A DNA stretch of 14,224 nt. Origin: Chloroflexota bacterium. GTDB lineage: Bacteria; Cyanobacteriota; Vampirovibrionia; Obscuribacterales; Obscuribacteraceae. Positions 1 to 8,292 of this stretch are shown here, piece by piece. The stretch covers positions 1 through 14,224 of the forward strand of contig SBAT01000418.1 of the NCBI GenBank assembly GCA_005240105.1, read 5' to 3'. The notes below the pieces were generated by a model that was not told the DNA's origin, made no database searches, and saw only the letters and a list, made by a program, of their open reading frames with translations. The position numbers and the translations under genes are program-made. Each line of letters begins with the position of its first letter. Within the stretch, counting starts at the first letter, position 1.

Positions 1-629
1 AGAGTGGGCACCAAAAGATCATGCCAGCTGGTTTTATCCTCTGCTAAGACTTTGCGAGCCAAAGACAAGCCGTTGGAGTGAATTCCACTGGAAGCAACAC
101 CAATTAGTTTTTGACCTGGCTTGATGTCTGTGCCGACAATGAGCTTGCTTTTGGAAACAAGTCCTAGAGCAAACCCAGCTAAATCAAAATGTCCCGGTGC
201 ATAAAGCCCCGGCATTTCCGCCGTCTCGCCACCAGCCAAAAGCATTCCGGCTTGGTCACAGCCTTTGACAATACCGGCAATGACTTCATCGGCAACATTG
301 TCTTCTAATTTACCGATAGCAAAATAGTCCAAAAATATTGTCGGTTGTGCGCCCACACAAATAAGGTCGTTAGCGCACATGGCCACAAGGTCAATGCCAA
401 TGGTGTCAAACTTCTTCAACTCATTGGCGACAAGGAGCTTCGTGCCAACCCCGTCAGTGGTAACAGCCACTGCCCGACTAGCCGACACCGGATAAACTGC
501 CGCATAACCACCGGCTGCCTCCCAAAGAGTCTCGTGCCCTTGTCTTTGTGACTGGTTCTTTAGTCGTTTGACGAACTCTTCGGCTCGTTTTACGTCTACT
601 CCAGCTTTTGCGTATGTCTCTGACGCCAT
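1..629 (-). CDS. purM: Phosphoribosylformylglycinamidine cyclo-ligase (AIR synthetase), 3' end outside window
   Basis: PurM closes the imidazole ring, converting FGAM and ATP to aminoimidazole ribotide (AIR) in the cytosol. I translated the minus strand from the ATG at 629; the frame stays open to the window edge, giving 209 of the roughly 345 residues usual for the family. Visible motifs: the N-terminal YxxAGVD element (residues 6-12), TTDGVGTK (57-64), GIDLVAMCANDL (78-89), GGETAEMPG (133-141) and SSGIHSNG (180-187), all in the expected order for PurM. The start is backed by a strong Shine-Dalgarno AGGAAGGA (634-641) four bases upstream. It lies 14 bp after the purQ stop, so it is the eighth gene of the pur operon. 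The C-terminal domain cannot be judged. The identification is secure. Confidence 0.97.
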   Translation of the reverse strand, partial: MASETYAKAGVDVKRAEEFVKRLKNQSQRQGHETLWEAAGGYAAVYPVSASRAVAVTTDGVGTKLLVANELKKFDTIGIDLVAMCANDLICVGAQPTIFLDYFAIGKLEDNVADEVIAGIVKGCDQAGMLLAGGETAEMPGLYAPGHFDLAGFALGLVSKSKLIVGTDIKPGQKLIGVASSGIHSNGLSLARKVLAEDKTSWHDLLVPT

Positions 630-643
630 TGTGTCCTTCCTGA

Positions 644-1393
644 TTAACCAAGTGCCTTGCGGGCATTTTGTAAGATAACCAAACCGTGCGGTTTGTCCGT
701 TTGTTCTTTTGAATCTGTCCAACTGGGATGCTGCGATGCACGAACAAACGCTTCCGGGTGCGGCATCAGCCCAAGCACATTACCTTGTTCGTTAGTCAAT
801 GCCGCCGCTTTTTCAAAACTGCCGTTTATGTCGTCACGATAACGCAATACCGTATGTTTACTGACCAGGTCAGACACTTCCTTGCCCGGGTTAACGCCAA
901 GTGTCAGTCGCCCTTCGCCGTGTCTGATTGGCAAATCTATATCTTTTAGACCAGCAAAGAAAGGGCTTCTGTGCTCGTTAACCACCGATAGACTAACCCA
1001 TCGATTGATGAATTTGCCACCAGAATTGCGAGCCAGGCTAACAACCTTTGGCGCCCCGTTTTTTGAAACCGGCAAAATGCCTAGTTGAACTAGAATTTGG
1101 AATCCGTTGCAGATCCCGATAACAAGGCCCTTCTTTTCTATAAACTCATGCAACGCGGTGTTTATCTTCTGCTTCAACTCAATACTCAAGACTTTGCCGC
1201 TGGCAATTTCGTCACCAAAGGAAAATCCACCGGGTAAAACAAGAAGCTGGCACTCGCTTAACTTCTTCGGGGTCTTTAACAAATCTGTTGTATGAATTCT
1301 TTGCGGAGTAAAACCAGCAATGGACAAAGCCCATTCAGTTTCAGCATCACAATTGATACCATCTCCATAAACCACTAGCGCTTTAGCAGTCAC
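644..1393 (-). CDS. purQ: Phosphoribosylformylglycinamidine synthase, glutaminase subunit PurQ
   Basis: PurQ hydrolyses glutamine and passes ammonia to PurL for FGAM synthesis. The 249-residue protein is a class I (triad) glutamine amidotransferase: the oxyanion-region motif LPGGFSFGDEIASG (53-66), the nucleophile elbow GICNGFQIL with Cys95, and the His212/Glu214 pair in MPHPEAF. It is slightly longer than the usual 220-230 residues, the excess being mainly at the C terminus. The start is GTG (1391-1393): an in-frame TAA three codons before the start rules out a longer protein, and a GGTGAT Shine-Dalgarno-like element precedes it. It starts 13 bp after the purL stop and in another frame, so the glutaminase is a separate chain here, unlike the single-chain enzymes of E. 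coli type. Expression is probably coupled to purL. Confidence 0.95.
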   Translation of the reverse strand: MTAKALVVYGDGINCDAETEWALSIAGFTPQRIHTTDLLKTPKKLSECQLLVLPGGFSFGDEIASGKVLSIELKQKINTALHEFIEKKGLVIGICNGFQILVQLGILPVSKNGAPKVVSLARNSGGKFINRWVSLSVVNEHRSPFFAGLKDIDLPIRHGEGRLTLGVNPGKEVSDLVSKHTVLRYRDDINGSFEKAAALTNEQGNVLGLMPHPEAFVRASQHPSWTDSKEQTDKPHGLVILQNARKALG

Positions 1394-1406
1394 TTGTTAT
1401 CACCCC

Positions 1407-4400
1407 CTACTCGATCGGCAACGCTGTTTTCCAGGCATTGGCAAGTTTATCCACGTCAACTCTAATCACGTTATTCATTTTCGAGTCAAAAACTCTCAGC
1501 TCTCTTGTACTTGTCACTTCTCCCAATTTGATACAAAAAACATCTGTTGCATCCTGCCATTGCTTTTCCCAATCAGACTCGTTTTCCTTCGGAATTGAAA
1601 CAATCAGCCTGCCTGGACCTTCTGCAAACAAAGCCCAATCGATACGGCTCAATTTATCTCCGCTGCCTGAGCCGGCTGCGCCACCTTCCTGAATAGCATA
1701 TCCGGACACTGTCGCTCCGTAATTGCTGCCAATTACACATTCAGCTAGAGCTACAGCCAGCCCACCTTCGGACAGATCGTGGCAACTATTAATCATGGAC
1801 TGCAGAATTGTTTTATGCAACAAGCGATACATTCCAGCAGCAGTGTCAGGAGAGAATTCGGCTTTAATCTGAGAACTAAAGCCTTGTCCTTGGGCATAAA
1901 GACTGCCGGCTATGCCTAAACCGCCGCAACCAAGCAGATAAATGGTATCGCCTGCTTGTTTAAAATGCATGGTCACTGCCTTCTCCGCATCAGGCACAAC
2001 ACCAATTGCCGAGACCAGCAAAGTGGGCGGGATAGACAACCGAATAGAACCGTCGTCGAAATCATTTTTCATGCTGTCTTTGCCAGAGATAAGCGGAGCA
2101 CGATAAGCAATTGCCGATTCGTAGAGTCCTACACATGTGTCGACTAGTTGTCCCAACTTAATTTTGCCGTCTTTGTTCTTCTCGGAGGCAACAGGGTCCG
2201 GCCAACAAAAATTATCCAGAATATAAATTTGCTCTGGATCTGCTCCTACAGATACGGCATTGCGAACGGCCTCATCGACAGCAACAACAGCCATTAAATG
2301 CGCATCTACTTCGCTCAACTGTGGGCACAGACCATTGGAGACAACCAGTCCTGTCTTCTCGCCATAAACAGGTTTAATTACAGCTGCATCGCAAGGAGCT
2401 TGCTGATGAGGTCCCATCAATGGTTTAACTACGCTACCACCTTGGACTTCATGATCGTACTGGCGAATTATTTCTTCCCTGCTGCTCACGTTTGGATGTG
2501 CCAATAATCCTTGCAGAACAGCAGCTAAATCAGATGGGACATCGCCAACACGCTCAGTTGTTTTGAAGGTATACGGCTCGGCTTCCAGCTCTAGTTTTGG
2601 ACAACCGTCATGGAGAAAATCTAAATCAAGGCAAGCGACCGGTTTGCCATTGCGCCGGACGACAAAATAGCCTTTTTTGTCAAACGTTCCGATATTTGTC
2701 ACTTCCACATGGTGTTTATTAGCCAATGCCGAGAGAGACTCAAAATCACGCGTTGAAATAGTCATCCTCTCCTGCGATTCAGAAACAACTATTTCCCAGT
2801 CGGCTAAACCGGGATATTTTAAGGGCACATTGTCCAAATCAATGGCTGCCCCACCAGTAAGACGGGCCATTTCGCCCACCGATGACGACAAACCACCGGC
2901 GCCATTGTCCGTAATGCCTGTTATCAATCCGGCATCGCGGGCCTCGATGACAAAATCCAGCAAGCGCTTTTGTGTGAATGGATCACCAATCTGCACAGCC
3001 GACACAGGCGATCCTTCATGCAAAGCCTCAGAGGAGAATGTGGCTCCGTGTATACCATCCTTACCGACTCTTCCACCGGCCATGACAATCGTATCGCCAA
3101 CTTTTGTATGTTTCTCGTAGGCAATCATTCCCCCAACGTTGAGCGGCATGATGCCAACCGTACCGCAGAATACCAGCGGCTTGGCCCTATAACCCGGATG
3201 AAAATGAACAGCTCCGTTTACAGTCGGAATGCCGCTCTTATTGCCACCATCCTCGACACCCTTGCGCACGCCTTTAATAATTGTCTCCGGCGGCAGCATT
3301 GTTGGTCTTGTAGCCAACTCTTTTGACGGATGAGCAAAGCAAAAAACATCGGTATTGGCAATTGGCTTTGCTCCAAGTCCCGTACCAAGAATATCCCTGT
3401 TGACGCCAAGAATTCCTGTCAGCGCTCCACCATATGGTTCAAGGGCAGAAGGTGAATTGTGCGTCTCCACCTTAAAGCATACGGCTGTATCTTTATTAAA
3501 ACGCACAACGCCGGCATTGTCCTCAAATACGGACAATAAGCGCTCACCAATTGACTGGTGGTCTTCGGCCAATTTTTTTGTTGCCGCTTGAATGTAGGTC
3601 TTGTATAAGCTCTTGATCTTCTCCGACTCCTTGTCCGCCGATCTCTTATAGCTGATATTGGCACCAAAGATTTTGTGCTTACAGTGTTCCGACCAGGTCT
3701 GGGCAATAATCTCCAGTTCAACATCCGTCGGCCATTCCGGCATACCCAGGGACTTCCTATCCTTTTTCACATTGCTGTTTTGAAAATAGGCAGCTATCGT
3801 CCTCATCTCATCAAGGTTGAGAGCTAACACGCCTTCTTTGCTAATTCGCATCAATTCAGCATCTCTAACATCGAGAGAGATCACTTGGGCCTTTTTCGGC
3901 TCCGGCAAGCTGACTTTCGGAAAGCCTAGGAAACCGTCTTGTCCGGCTCGATTTAAATCATGAACAACAAATCTATCTGTTAGCGGGTGGAAATATTTAT
4001 ATCGGCAATGTTTTTCAACTTCAGCAATGGCAGCAAAGTCACCTGCCGCAAATAAGAAACCTTGCCCAGAGGCAACTTGAATCCCGGTTACACCAGCCAG
4101 TTTCAACGCTTCTTCTACCGTCTTGCCCAAATTGTCTGTTACGCCAGGCAAAAACTGTCGCTCGGCTAGATAGGCAAAATCAGCCTTCCAAGTATCTAAC
4201 CATTTACTGCACTGATTGGGATTTGCTGTCCAAATTTCCTCGATTAACTCGTCAGCCAACACTTCCTTTAGACTGTCCAGCAATTTTGCATCGCCAGGAT
4301 TAAAACCGGCCACCCAATACAGCGGGAACTGACACACCTTGCCGCCGGATAAGCCATCTTTTGGCACAACAGCCACGCAAATTACGGATTCCTCGCCTGA

Positions 4401-4442
4401 CTGCCTGCCGTTGAGTTTTTCCTGCAAAGATGCTTCCATCAT
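1407..4442 (-). CDS. purL: Phosphoribosylformylglycinamidine synthase, synthetase subunit with apparent fused PurS-like N-terminus
   Basis: This 1011-residue protein converts FGAR to FGAM using ATP and ammonia from PurQ. It is intermediate between small PurL (about 740 residues, needs separate PurS and PurQ) and the roughly 1300-residue one-chain enzyme. Residues 20-165 look like the PurS-like and linker region, with LPGVTDNLGKTVEEAL at 98-113. The catalytic part follows: WSEHCKH (250-256), FKVETHNSPSALEPYGGA (323-340), GNKSGIPTVNG (400-410) and DNGAGGLSSSVGEMA (512-526). The second pseudo-symmetric half carries ISGKDSM (785-791), HDLSEGGLAVALAE (888-901) and FAEGPGRLIVS (939-949). There is no C-terminal glutaminase; that is the next gene, purQ. 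The ATG at 4442 overlaps the purN stop as ATGA, with GAGGAG upstream. A second Met follows directly. Family assignment is secure; the PurS-like label rests on position, length and the VTDN motif. Confidence 0.96.
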   Translation of the reverse strand: MMEASLQEKLNGRQSGEESVICVAVVPKDGLSGGKVCQFPLYWVAGFNPGDAKLLDSLKEVLADELIEEIWTANPNQCSKWLDTWKADFAYLAERQFLPGVTDNLGKTVEEALKLAGVTGIQVASGQGFLFAAGDFAAIAEVEKHCRYKYFHPLTDRFVVHDLNRAGQDGFLGFPKVSLPEPKKAQVISLDVRDAELMRISKEGVLALNLDEMRTIAAYFQNSNVKKDRKSLGMPEWPTDVELEIIAQTWSEHCKHKIFGANISYKRSADKESEKIKSLYKTYIQAATKKLAEDHQSIGERLLSVFEDNAGVVRFNKDTAVCFKVETHNSPSALEPYGGALTGILGVNRDILGTGLGAKPIANTDVFCFAHPSKELATRPTMLPPETIIKGVRKGVEDGGNKSGIPTVNGAVHFHPGYRAKPLVFCGTVGIMPLNVGGMIAYEKHTKVGDTIVMAGGRVGKDGIHGATFSSEALHEGSPVSAVQIGDPFTQKRLLDFVIEARDAGLITGITDNGAGGLSSSVGEMARLTGGAAIDLDNVPLKYPGLADWEIVVSESQERMTISTRDFESLSALANKHHVEVTNIGTFDKKGYFVVRRNGKPVACLDLDFLHDGCPKLELEAEPYTFKTTERVGDVPSDLAAVLQGLLAHPNVSSREEIIRQYDHEVQGGSVVKPLMGPHQQAPCDAAVIKPVYGEKTGLVVSNGLCPQLSEVDAHLMAVVAVDEAVRNAVSVGADPEQIYILDNFCWPDPVASEKNKDGKIKLGQLVDTCVGLYESAIAYRAPLISGKDSMKNDFDDGSIRLSIPPTLLVSAIGVVPDAEKAVTMHFKQAGDTIYLLGCGGLGIAGSLYAQGQGFSSQIKAEFSPDTAAGMYRLLHKTILQSMINSCHDLSEGGLAVALAECVIGSNYGATVSGYAIQEGGAAGSGSGDKLSRIDWALFAEGPGRLIVSIPKENESDWEKQWQDATDVFCIKLGEVTSTRELRVFDSKMNNVIRVDVDKLANAWKTALPIE

Positions 4443-5059
4443 TGTCGTATCATCTCCTCTTGAGGCAACAGACGAATCCCGTGCTTGGCAATGGACTGCA
4501 AGACTTTTGGATAAAGCTTGTGTTCCACAGCTAGACCGCGCTGTCTAAATGTTTCCAACGTATCGCCTTCCAGTCGCGGAAAACTTTCCTGCGCCAGGAT
4601 TGGACCGTGATCAACCTTTTCATCAGCAAGATGGACAGTTATTCCGGATACAAGCGACCCATACTTAAAAGCATCTTCGTAAGCATTGGCTCCAGGAAAA
4701 GCAGGCAGCAATGAAGGGTGAATGTTAATGACTCTAAAATAGCCATCCTTATGCTTAAATTTCTGCAAGAAGTTGCTAGTCAGAATACGCATATATCCTG
4801 CCAGAACAACAAAATCAATTTCGTACTCGCTTAATTCCTTGAGGACTCTCGCCTCATGCTCAGCGCGAGACAGTCCCTGGTTGTCCACAGCTATGGCATG
4901 GACCCCATATTTACGCGCGGTGGGCAACGCCAAGGCTTCAGGATTGTTGGACAAAACTATTTCAACTTTAGCATCCAATTGGCCTTCTTTTATCGCGCGC
5001 AAAATGGACTCCATGTTAGAGCCGCGACCCGATACCAGTATTGCTAAACGGATGGACAA
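4439..5059 (-). CDS. purN: Phosphoribosylglycinamide formyltransferase (10-formyl-THF dependent)
   Basis: PurN transfers a formyl group from 10-formyltetrahydrofolate to GAR. The 206-residue length is normal. Visible motifs: the phosphate-binding SGRGSN (10-15), LAGYMRIL (86-93), NIHPSLLP (112-119) and the VDHGPILAQ segment (149-157). The catalytic triad Asn112, His114 and Asp150 matches E. coli Asn106, His108 and Asp144 with a constant offset of six. The start codon is TTG (5057-5059), chosen because it gives the canonical N-terminus MSIRLAILVSGRGSN and because a perfect AGGAGG (5068-5073) lies eight bases upstream, inside the end of purD. The gene overlaps purD by 16 bp and purL by 4 bp, so translation is probably coupled on both sides. 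The identification is secure. Confidence 0.96.
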   Translation of the reverse strand: MSIRLAILVSGRGSNMESILRAIKEGQLDAKVEIVLSNNPEALALPTARKYGVHAIAVDNQGLSRAEHEARVLKELSEYEIDFVVLAGYMRILTSNFLQKFKHKDGYFRVINIHPSLLPAFPGANAYEDAFKYGSLVSGITVHLADEKVDHGPILAQESFPRLEGDTLETFRQRGLAVEHKLYPKVLQSIAKHGIRLLPQEEMIRQ

Positions 5060-6333
5060 GCCAAAGCCCTCCTGGCAATATCTCGCCGATAAGCTAGACC
5101 AGAAAACTTTACTGAGGGAATTGTGTTGTAGGCCGCTGCAATTGCCTGACTCATGGTCGGAGCAACCCCTACAACATTCAATATCCGTCCGCCATTGGTA
5201 ACTAGCTTGCCATCAGCAACTTTTGTACCGGCATGGAATACGAATGTATCTTCAAATTCTTCCGGCAATTCTATTTTCTGTCCTTTGGAATTTCCCTCAG
5301 GATAGTTTTCTGCCACCAGACAAACACAACAACTGGAATTGTTTGACCATTCCAATTTGACTTTGCTCAAGGTTTTGTCAGTGCACGCCCATAGTGCCTC
5401 TAACAGGTCCGATTTCAGCAAGGGCAATATCGTTTGAGTTTCCGGATCACCAAACCTGGTGTTGAATTCCAAAACATAGGGCTTATCGCTAACCATAAGA
5501 CCAATGAAAAGAACGCCCTTAAAAGTTAGTTTGCCGGCCTTCAGGGCATTCCTAATAGGATTAAGCACTTGCTCTTCAATAGCTTTCTCGTGACGCTTGT
5601 ACAATTCCACCGGCGCGTAAGCACCCATGCCACCTGTATTTGGTCCGCGATCATTTTCAAAGCGTCTTTTGTGATCCTGGCTGGCTAGAAGTGGAACAAG
5701 ATCAACCCCGTCACAAAGGGCCAACAAAGAAAGCTCATCGCCGAATAACTTTTCTTCGATTACCACCTTATTGCCGGCTTCACCAAAGGCCTTTTGTTTG
5801 AATATCTTTTCAGCGGCCTCCAATGATTCCTTTTCATCCACACAGACAAAGACGCCTTTACCTGCCGCTAGTCCATCAACCTTGAGCACTCGAGCCCAAT
5901 TGTTTTTTATTGTCTCTTCAGTCTTCTCAAAAGACTCTGAGACGACAAACTTGGCAGTTGGAATTCCAACATTTTCCATGAATTCCTTGGCGAATGCTTT
6001 GCTCCACTCAAGACAGGCACCCTGGCGTGACGGACCAAATACACGAATGCCGTCTGCCTCAAGTACATCAACAATTCCTTGAGAGAGAGGCAACTCTGGT
6101 CCAACCACAACCAGATCAATTGGCTGATCATGACAGAACTTCTTAATCGTGTTGAAATCAAGAATGTCTATTTCCAAGTTCTGTACTTTATCGAGTTTTG
6201 CCGTACCACCATTTCCAGGCGCACAGTAAATAGCTTTGCACAATGGGCTTTGAGCAAGCTTCCAGCAAAGGACGTTTTCTCTACCACCACTGCCCAGTAC
6301 TAATATATTTACAGGCTTACCTGGCAAAGTCAT
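5044..6333 (-). CDS. purD: Phosphoribosylamine-glycine ligase (GAR synthetase)
   Basis: PurD joins glycine to phosphoribosylamine with ATP, the second step of the pathway. The 429 residues are the usual length and show the ATP-grasp layout: N-terminal nucleotide-like fold with GSGGREN (14-20), PGNGGT (39-44), the ATP-grasp lysine region KVDGLAAGKGV (151-161), DHKRRFENDRGPNTGGMGAY (220-239) and the metal-binding LEFNTRFGDPETQ (288-300). The family motif near the N-terminus is normally GGREH; here it reads GGREN, with Asn20 in place of the conserved His. The ATG at 6333 overlaps the purC stop as ATGA, and no strong Shine-Dalgarno is seen, consistent with translational coupling. The last codons hold the ribosome-binding site of purN. 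Confidence 0.96.
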   Translation of the reverse strand: MTLPGKPVNILVLGSGGRENVLCWKLAQSPLCKAIYCAPGNGGTAKLDKVQNLEIDILDFNTIKKFCHDQPIDLVVVGPELPLSQGIVDVLEADGIRVFGPSRQGACLEWSKAFAKEFMENVGIPTAKFVVSESFEKTEETIKNNWARVLKVDGLAAGKGVFVCVDEKESLEAAEKIFKQKAFGEAGNKVVIEEKLFGDELSLLALCDGVDLVPLLASQDHKRRFENDRGPNTGGMGAYAPVELYKRHEKAIEEQVLNPIRNALKAGKLTFKGVLFIGLMVSDKPYVLEFNTRFGDPETQTILPLLKSDLLEALWACTDKTLSKVKLEWSNNSSCCVCLVAENYPEGNSKGQKIELPEEFEDTFVFHAGTKVADGKLVTNGGRILNVVGVAPTMSQAIAAAYNTIPSVKFSGLAYRRDIARRALACPSV

Positions 6334-7511
6334 GATTTCACCATAGCGACAAATTCATCCAGGGTTGGTTGGTTGGCAAATATTTCTTCGCCAACCAACT
6401 GATTGACGATCACTCCATAAAGTTGATCGATCATCGCCTTGGAAGGACCAGGCAATGGTTTTGGTTCTTCTTTGAGATCTTTACGGCAAATTTCCTTCCA
6501 GTCGGTGCGCCCTTGCTGTTTAGCAATATTCTGTGCATCCTTAATTGCTTTTTCCCAGCTCGAGCCGCGATAGACTTGACGAATCATTTCCTTGGATAGA
6601 TGAACACCCTTATAAATGAGGCGCAATTCGTCCGGACCAATGCTGTCAACGAGTAACAAACCGTTCTTGTCGACAGCAAATTCAAATTTGCCGTCCCACA
6701 GTTCTATGCCTCTTTCGGCAAAGAGAACAAATAATCCCAGGGCTAAATCACGAGCCGTTTCCACCAGATCTTCAAATCGCTCCGGTGTCAGCCCTGAAAT
6801 AACCAAGGCTTCTTGAGCAGAAAGCAACCTGTCTTTATCTTCGAGCTTGGTGAAGAACTCAATTACCGGTCTGTCAAACCAGCTATTTTCCTCCGGAATA
6901 TTATCCAGACCAAGAACTTTCGCGTAAGACGGGTCCTTTTCCAATCTCCCCTTTAATGAACTGCCAGCGGGCATGCCGAAACGGAAGATAACTTCCAGGG
7001 GCACAAGGCGTGGTTTTGTAGGTTCAGACTCGCTCAGCGGCTCATAGTAATAGACATTCTGGTTAGCCAGCACAACCGGCTTTGGTCTAATTACTGACGC
7101 TTCCACAACTGTCAAATAAGGCAGTTGGTTTGCTGCTGCCTTAAACGATATTTGTTTATTTTGCTCGTCCACTAAACCAATGTAATGGCTTCTAACACCA
7201 TGCTTGCTTAACAGAGACGAATACACTCGATGAGCAAATCTTTCCTTCAGCCATGATTGATTGAATCTTTTCAAATGCACACTGTTTGGCATCGAAGACC
7301 AGTTTTTTGCCTCAGCCAAGTGGTTAAAGAAATGAGCACCCATAATTGCCAGGGAGCGTCCCTTGTTGGCAATTGTGTCGGGCATTTTCCCCCAGTCAAA
7401 AACAGAATAATCATCTGTATATTGAAACAACAGGTTGCCGTCAACGTTTTTAAAAACGCGCTTTACCGAACCTTCGTATATCAAATTTTTATCTTGCAAT
7501 TTAACGGACAC
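6330..7511 (-). CDS. purC: Phosphoribosylaminoimidazole-succinocarboxamide synthase, long form
   Basis: PurC condenses CAIR with aspartate to SAICAR using ATP. Conserved elements: the ATP-loop-like YEGSVKRVF (12-20), DDYSVFDWGKMPDTIANKG (33-51), PLEVIFRFGMPAGSSLKGR (171-189), ELWDGKFEFAVD (270-281) and SIGPDELRL (290-298). At 393 residues it is far longer than the roughly 240-residue bacterial enzyme. The extra length lies in the region before residue 171, around 190-250 and in a C-terminal tail after about 315. The start is GTG (7509-7511): an in-frame TGA lies just upstream, and GGGAGG precedes it by 11 bases, a slightly long spacing. It overlaps purE by 11 bp. Function is secure; the long form is a feature of only part of the family. 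Confidence 0.93.
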   Translation of the reverse strand: MSVKLQDKNLIYEGSVKRVFKNVDGNLLFQYTDDYSVFDWGKMPDTIANKGRSLAIMGAHFFNHLAEAKNWSSMPNSVHLKRFNQSWLKERFAHRVYSSLLSKHGVRSHYIGLVDEQNKQISFKAAANQLPYLTVVEASVIRPKPVVLANQNVYYYEPLSESEPTKPRLVPLEVIFRFGMPAGSSLKGRLEKDPSYAKVLGLDNIPEENSWFDRPVIEFFTKLEDKDRLLSAQEALVISGLTPERFEDLVETARDLALGLFVLFAERGIELWDGKFEFAVDKNGLLLVDSIGPDELRLIYKGVHLSKEMIRQVYRGSSWEKAIKDAQNIAKQQGRTDWKEICRKDLKEEPKPLPGPSKAMIDQLYGVIVNQLVGEEIFANQPTLDEFVAMVKS

Positions 7512-8292
7512 TTTGTTTCACGCCTCCCTTGAGTTCTTGAAGAAGTCCCTTCTCTTTACTGGAAATTTGCCAGAGTTCTAACAAAGCAATTTGTAGATTG
7601 GTTATGTTGTTGATGCCTACCCACAGACCACCTTCAGCGGTCAAATTGGAAATGCTTCTCGGATCGCCTTCAAAAGGCGTCTTCTCAATAATGGGCACTC
7701 CAAGAAAAGTTTGCTCGATTTTCTTATTTACTGGTTTGCATGCAGTTGAGAGATCAGCAAGCACCACATCCAGCACATTAGGCGTGGAGCTGCTCTCGGC
7801 CAGGCAATCAATAAATTGCCAGCCTATATTCTCTAAAGGTGCCTTCACTTGCTCAACTTGTTTGTTGGCCCAACTTGGAGAACTTATCCGCAATACAGGG
7901 GCTTTGCCCAAATTACCCGCATACCAGGTAACAAACCTAACGACATGATCAACAGCGCTTACCCCGGAGGCCAATGCCGGAACACCTTTGGGCATTTGGA
8001 TTATCGACAGCAGAGCATCAAGGCCAAGCACAATGTCATTACACGGAATGCCGATCACAGGGGTAATAGTCTGGGAAGCGACAACGCCAGGCAGATGCGC
8101 AGCCAGTCCTGCACCAGTTATGTAAAGGTCACAAGGCTTCTCGCTGATTATCTTTCTCAAGCGTTCTGGATCGCGGTGTGCTGAACAAACTTCAAAGAAG
8201 ACTTCCACGGAATTAATTGCCCGCAGCCGATCACACAGCGGCTCGAAGATCCCTTTATCCGATTCGCTGCCAAACAACACGTTTATGCGCAT
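7501..8292 (-). CDS. purE: PurE-type N5-CAIR mutase (AIR carboxylase) with extra C-terminal, apparently degenerate PurE-like domain
   Basis: The N-terminal 125 residues are a complete class I-type PurE core: GSESD (8-12), SAHRDPERL (37-45, with the key His39), AGLAAHLPG (61-69), PVIGIP (78-83) and IIQMPKGVP (97-105). Class I PurE converts N5-CAIR, made by PurK, to CAIR. Normal PurE is about 160-170 residues; this protein has 263. Residues 131-243 align by eye with the first domain: VLRISSP with VLFGSES, VPIIEKTP with PVIGIPCN, and GLWVGINNITNLQIALLEL with the final PurE helix region. The second copy lacks SAHR and AAHLPG, so it is probably non-catalytic and structural. The ATG shares one base with the purF stop (TAATG). 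GGGAG lies upstream. No purK is in the window. PurE identity is strong; the domain-duplication reading is my inference. Confidence 0.9.
   Translation of the reverse strand: MRINVLFGSESDKGIFEPLCDRLRAINSVEVFFEVCSAHRDPERLRKIISEKPCDLYITGAGLAAHLPGVVASQTITPVIGIPCNDIVLGLDALLSIIQMPKGVPALASGVSAVDHVVRFVTWYAGNLGKAPVLRISSPSWANKQVEQVKAPLENIGWQFIDCLAESSSTPNVLDVVLADLSTACKPVNKKIEQTFLGVPIIEKTPFEGDPRSISNLTAEGGLWVGINNITNLQIALLELWQISSKEKGLLQELKGGVKQSVR

Noticed and set aside
1394..1409. purL and purQ as one gene broken by a sequencing frameshift
   Set aside because: Two separate stops and a frame change lie between them, and purQ has its own GTG and ribosome site.
2677..3120. 147-residue plus-strand open frame opposite purL
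   Set aside because: Antisense shadow; composition follows the purL codons and no family is recognisable.
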